Assembly (NCBI GenBank): GCA_024653385.1
Contig: JANLFZ010000166.1
Span: 1 to 11,991 of the forward strand
DNA: 11,991 bases
Source of the DNA: Thermoguttaceae bacterium
Lineage (GTDB): Bacteria > Planctomycetota > Planctomycetia > Pirellulales > Thermoguttaceae
Direction: 5' to 3'
Shown: positions 9,381 through 11,991 of the stretch, in pieces
Numbering within the stretch: the stretch's first letter is position 1
How the letters are laid out: each line of letters opens with the position of its first letter
The notes under the pieces: model-generated
Told to the model about the DNA's origin: nothing
The model's database searches: none
What the model saw: only the letters and a program-made list of their open reading frames with translations
Made by a program: the position numbers and the translations under genes

Positions 9381-11444
9381 TCAGGACCAGTACCGCTTCG
9401 TGCGATTGCGGATCGACGGGCTGGTCACGTGCGGATGGACCTCGTCGCCAAGGGCCGGCCGTTCGGCGGTCCGCTCGGCAAGAACCGTCCGGCACGCGAA
9501 GTGCTTGAGCACCGCTTTCGAGAGAAACCGGGTTCGTTGGGCCAGGGAGAAGCGGTCGCCGCCGCGGTAGTGGTAGTACCGCAGCGGGAAAGAGACATAG
9601 AGCCAGTCCCTCGCCCGGGTCAACGCCACGTAGAACAGGCGCAGTTCCTCTTCGACCTCCTCCCGCGTGCCGGTCGCCATGTCCGAGGGGATGTTCCCGT
9701 CCGAGGCGTGGATCACGTAGACCGCGTCCCACTCCAGGCCCTTGGCCGAGTGGATGGTGCTCAGCACGAGGTAGTCGTCGTCGAGCGTGGGCGGACCGGC
9801 CAGGTCTTGGGTCGAGGCGGGCGGGTCGAGCGTGATTTCGGCCAGCATCGTCGCTCGATCGGCATAGCGGGAAGCCAGCGCTTCGAGTTGCTCCAAGTCG
9901 CGGGCGCGCGGGTGGGGATTGTCGTACCGGTCCTCAAGGAGGGGTTGGTAAAACAGGCGAACCTGGTGAACCTGGGTCGTTAACTCCGCCTGGGTCCGAT
10001 GCAGGTCGGAGAGCAGCTTCACGAACTTGGGCCAGATTTCGGTCGCGGCGGCGGGTGGCTTCCAATCGGTCCAGACCGAAAAATCGCCCGCCTCGGCCAG
10101 CCGGCCCATCAGCCGAGCCGTCGTCTGCGGCCCGATGCCGGGCAACAGGGCCAGAATGCGATTGCCCGACACCACGTCGCGTGGGTTTTCGGCCAGCCGC
10201 AGAAACGCCATGAGGTCCTTGACGTGGGCGGTCTCGACGAACTTCAGACCGCCGTACTTGTGGAAGGGGATGCCCCGCCGAGCAAGTTCGGCCTCGAGCA
10301 GAATGCTGTGGTGCGATGCGCGAAACAGCACGGCCTGGCGCCGCAAGGCGATTCCCGCCTCGCGATGCGCGAGGATCGTGCGGATCACAAAATCGCTCTG
10401 GTCCTCCTCCTCTTCGCAGGTGACCAGGACCGGCCGGCTTCCCCCCGACCGCTTGGACCAGAGGTTCTTCGCATAGCGTTCGGCCGCCTGAGCGATCACG
10501 GCATTCGTCGCATCGAGGATCGGCTGCCGGCTGCGGTAGTTTTCCTCGAGGGTGACGACCGAGGCGTTCGGGTAGTGTTTGGGGAAGTCGAGGATGTTCC
10601 GCACCGTGGCCGCGCGGAACGAGTAGATGGCCTGGGCGTCGTCGCCGACCACGGTCAACCCGCGGCCCTCGGGCGACAGCGCGTAGAGGATCTCGGCTTG
10701 AAGCAGGTTCGTGTCCTGGTACTCGTCGACCAGCACCCGATCGAACTGCTGGCGCACGAGGTCGCCGGCCCCCTCGGCGGTCAATAGCGCATGCCAATAG
10801 ATCAGCAAGTCGTCGTAGTCCAGGACCCCCATCTGTTCCTTGCGATCGACGTACGCGTCGAAAAGCCGGGCGAGTTCCTCGGTCCAGTCCATGCACCAAG
10901 GGAAATGGGTGGCCAAGGCGTCGGGAAGCGGTTGCCGGGCATTGACGCACCGGCTGTAGATCGCCATGCACGTTCCCTTCTGGGGAAAGCGCTTGTCGGT
11001 CTTGGCTAGATGGAGTTCCGTGCGGACCAGGTGCATGAGGTCCTCGGAATCGCTCCGATCATGGATGCCGAAGTCGGGGGCCAGACCGATCGCCTTGCCG
11101 TAACGGCGCAGCAGGCGCGTGGCGATGGCGTGGAACGTGCCTGCCCAAAGCCGGGTGATGGGCGGCCGGGCGTGCGTCGAACCGGGCCTGCCGAAGGTCC
11201 GCTCGATCACCCGTTCGGCACGGCGGATCATTTCGGCGGCAGCGCGTCGCGTGAAGGTCAGCAGGAGGATACGGCCGGGATCGATCCCTTGCGCGATTTG
11301 CCAGGCGACGCGGTGGACCAAGGTGGCGGTCTTGCCCGTTCCCGCCCCCGCGACGATCAAGAGGGGGTCTTCGCCATGCTGGGCAGCGAAGCGTTGTTGG
11401 GGGTTAAGATGTTCGAAGAGGTGGTCGCTGGCCAGGCAATCCAT
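9381..11444 (-). CDS. UvrD/PcrA/Rep-like SF1A DNA helicase
   Basis: This 687-residue ATP-dependent 3'-5' DNA helicase of superfamily 1A is likely involved in repair or replication restart. All core motifs are seen in order: Q-motif LNPQQRFAA (13-21), Walker A AGAGTGKT (32-39), motif Ia TFTRRAA (63-69), Walker B VDEYQDTN (239-246), motif III VVGDDAQAIYSFRAA (265-279), motif IV ENYRSRQPI (301-309), motif V STIHSAKGLEWD (562-573) and motif VI LRLFYVALTRAR (601-612). GLKFVETAHVKDLMAFLRL (399-417) is the usual 2B-domain entry. The conserved part ends at about residue 650. The tail SPSIRNRTKRYWS runs into the repeat-bearing junction and may be repeat-derived; the usual C-terminal extension of UvrD/PcrA is missing. 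Motifs are complete, so helicase activity is expected. A divergent promoter lies upstream. I give no symbol because uvrD, pcrA and rep cannot be separated here. Confidence 0.88.
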   Translation of the reverse strand: MDCLASDHLFEHLNPQQRFAAQHGEDPLLIVAGAGTGKTATLVHRVAWQIAQGIDPGRILLLTFTRRAAAEMIRRAERVIERTFGRPGSTHARPPITRLWAGTFHAIATRLLRRYGKAIGLAPDFGIHDRSDSEDLMHLVRTELHLAKTDKRFPQKGTCMAIYSRCVNARQPLPDALATHFPWCMDWTEELARLFDAYVDRKEQMGVLDYDDLLIYWHALLTAEGAGDLVRQQFDRVLVDEYQDTNLLQAEILYALSPEGRGLTVVGDDAQAIYSFRAATVRNILDFPKHYPNASVVTLEENYRSRQPILDATNAVIAQAAERYAKNLWSKRSGGSRPVLVTCEEEEDQSDFVIRTILAHREAGIALRRQAVLFRASHHSILLEAELARRGIPFHKYGGLKFVETAHVKDLMAFLRLAENPRDVVSGNRILALLPGIGPQTTARLMGRLAEAGDFSVWTDWKPPAAATEIWPKFVKLLSDLHRTQAELTTQVHQVRLFYQPLLEDRYDNPHPRARDLEQLEALASRYADRATMLAEITLDPPASTQDLAGPPTLDDDYLVLSTIHSAKGLEWDAVYVIHASDGNIPSDMATGTREEVEEELRLFYVALTRARDWLYVSFPLRYYHYRGGDRFSLAQRTRFLSKAVLKHFACRTVLAERTAERPALGDEVHPHVTSPSIRNRTKRYWS

Positions 11445-11504
11445 TTTGTCACCCAGGGTCCCACTGGGGGGGCGACCGGAACCTCCATCGCCGTATGGTG
11501 TTTA

Positions 11505-11533
11505 AAGATATCGGGTTGGAAGGCGTGTGTCGA
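11505..11533 (-). promoter_or_regulatory. promoter of the helicase gene
   Basis: On the minus strand TCGACA (plus 11528-11533) and TATCTT (plus 11505-11510) are spaced by 17 bases, matching consensus at 5/6 and 4/6 positions. Transcription would start near 11498, about 55 bases before the ATG at 11444. GGGTGA just before the ATG may act as the ribosome site. Confidence 0.4.
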
Positions 11534-11584
11534 GGGGCGGCGGCTTCTTGCCCCCCGCATTGGGATCGATCGGTTTGTGCATAG

Positions 11585-11614
11585 TTGACAAGTGGATTTG
11601 CGCCCGGTTAGATT
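11585..11614 (+). promoter_or_regulatory. promoter of the RidA-like gene
   Basis: A perfect -35 TTGACA (11585-11590) is followed after 18 bases by TAGATT (11609-11614, 4/6 of the -10 consensus). The expected start near 11621 gives a leader of about 57 bases before the ATG at 11678. It is divergent from the helicase promoter, with about 50 bases between the -35 boxes. Confidence 0.55.
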
Positions 11615-11677
11615 GGAGCTTAGCAAACGCCCGCCATGACCTTCCCGCCCCTCGCCGCCCCCGCCCAGAGGACACGC

Positions 11678-11991
11678 ATGATCCGGAAAGAGTCCAGGAA
11701 CGGCATCGGCTACAGCGTTGTCGACCTCCACGACGTGCGCCATGTGTTCGCTTCCGCCGTGCCGCAGAGCGGCGAAACCCTGGAGGAGCAAGCGCGCGAT
11801 GCCTTGCGGACCATCCAGCGGGTCAGCGAGGAGGAGGGCGTCCGGGGCTCGATCGTCCATCAGGCCGTGTTCCTCAGCGACAAGGAACGGGTCGACGAGT
11901 GCCGGCAGATCATGCACAAGTTCTACGGCCCCGAGCTGCCGGCCACGACGTATATTCCCCAACATCCGTGCGACGGCAAATTGCCGTCGCA
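11678..11991 (+). CDS. RidA/YjgF-like protein, 5' part
   Basis: An open frame runs to the right edge, so only the first 104 codons are visible. The ATG at 11678 is preferred because AGAGGA (11667-11672) lies 5 bases before it; an ATG in the same frame at 11636 lacks a ribosome site. The protein looks like the YjgF/YER057c/UK114 (RidA) superfamily, whose well-studied members hydrolyse reactive enamine/imine intermediates. Visible parts are VRHVFASAVPQSGETLEEQARDAL (split over 20-43), an IQRVSEEEGV helix (46-55), SIVHQAVFLSDKERVDECRQIM (58-79) and FYGPELPATTYIPQHPCDGKL (split over 82-102). The PATTYIPQHPCDGKL end differs from the usual RTaV...LP...VEI pattern of RidA, so it may belong to a diverged YjgF-like branch. 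It is cytoplasmic, with no signal peptide. The catalytic Arg region cannot be fully judged because the gene is cut. Confidence 0.6.
   Translation, partial: MIRKESRNGIGYSVVDLHDVRHVFASAVPQSGETLEEQARDALRTIQRVSEEEGVRGSIVHQAVFLSDKERVDECRQIMHKFYGPELPATTYIPQHPCDGKLPS

Noticed and set aside
9999..10787. 262-codon plus-strand frame opposite the helicase
   Set aside because: It lies antisense to conserved helicase motifs, and its composition is that of a GC-rich shadow.
11357..11965. 202-codon minus-strand frame across the divergent promoter region
   Set aside because: It overlaps the helicase start, both promoters and the RidA-like gene. The RidA-like frame has a ribosome site and family motifs, and this one has neither.

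Overview
The window is GC-rich chromosomal DNA. It is most likely from a planctomycete or a relative: there is a stand-alone carB without carA beside it, a secreted heparinase-like lyase, a truncated transposase, short imperfect repeats and spread-out single genes, many with their own promoter. The lineage is inferred from protein style and layout; no rRNA or other marker gene is present.

Layout. A small membrane protein of unknown function (103-372, +) is followed by an exported heparinase II/III-like polysaccharide lyase (585-2471, -). Divergent from it is carB (2743-5957, +), the large subunit of carbamoyl-phosphate synthase. Its reading frame breaks at about 5540, where roughly 15 residues of the family's usual linker are missing before the MGS-like allosteric domain. 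A good sigma-70-like promoter precedes carB.

Next is a compact three-gene cassette on the + strand: a TIGR04255-family protein (6234-7058), a 159-residue protein overlapping it by 4 bases (7055-7534), and a 135-residue protein 27 bases further on (7562-7969). None has a known function. The tight coupling makes this the best candidate in the window for an undescribed system. A nested inverted-repeat element (about 7975-8074) separates it from a TrmO/TsaA-fold gene (8120-8608, +), which unexpectedly carries a signal peptide although the family normally acts on tRNA in the cytoplasm.

On the - strand lie the C-terminal part of an IS701/IS4-like DDE transposase (8714 to about 9265), a pair of related REP-like hairpins (9273-9346), and a complete set of UvrD/PcrA/Rep helicase motifs (9381-11444). 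The last residues of the helicase and the start of the transposase frame both run into the repeat-bearing junction, so the helicase C-terminus may have been altered there. A divergent promoter pair (11505-11614) serves the helicase and a RidA/YjgF-like gene that runs off the right edge (11678-11991, +).

Apart from the three-gene cassette, the genes do not form an obvious pathway. carB is pyrimidine/arginine housekeeping, the helicase is DNA repair, the lyase is carbon acquisition and RidA is metabolite damage control. The region reads as core genome into which a small accessory cassette and mobile-element debris have been inserted.
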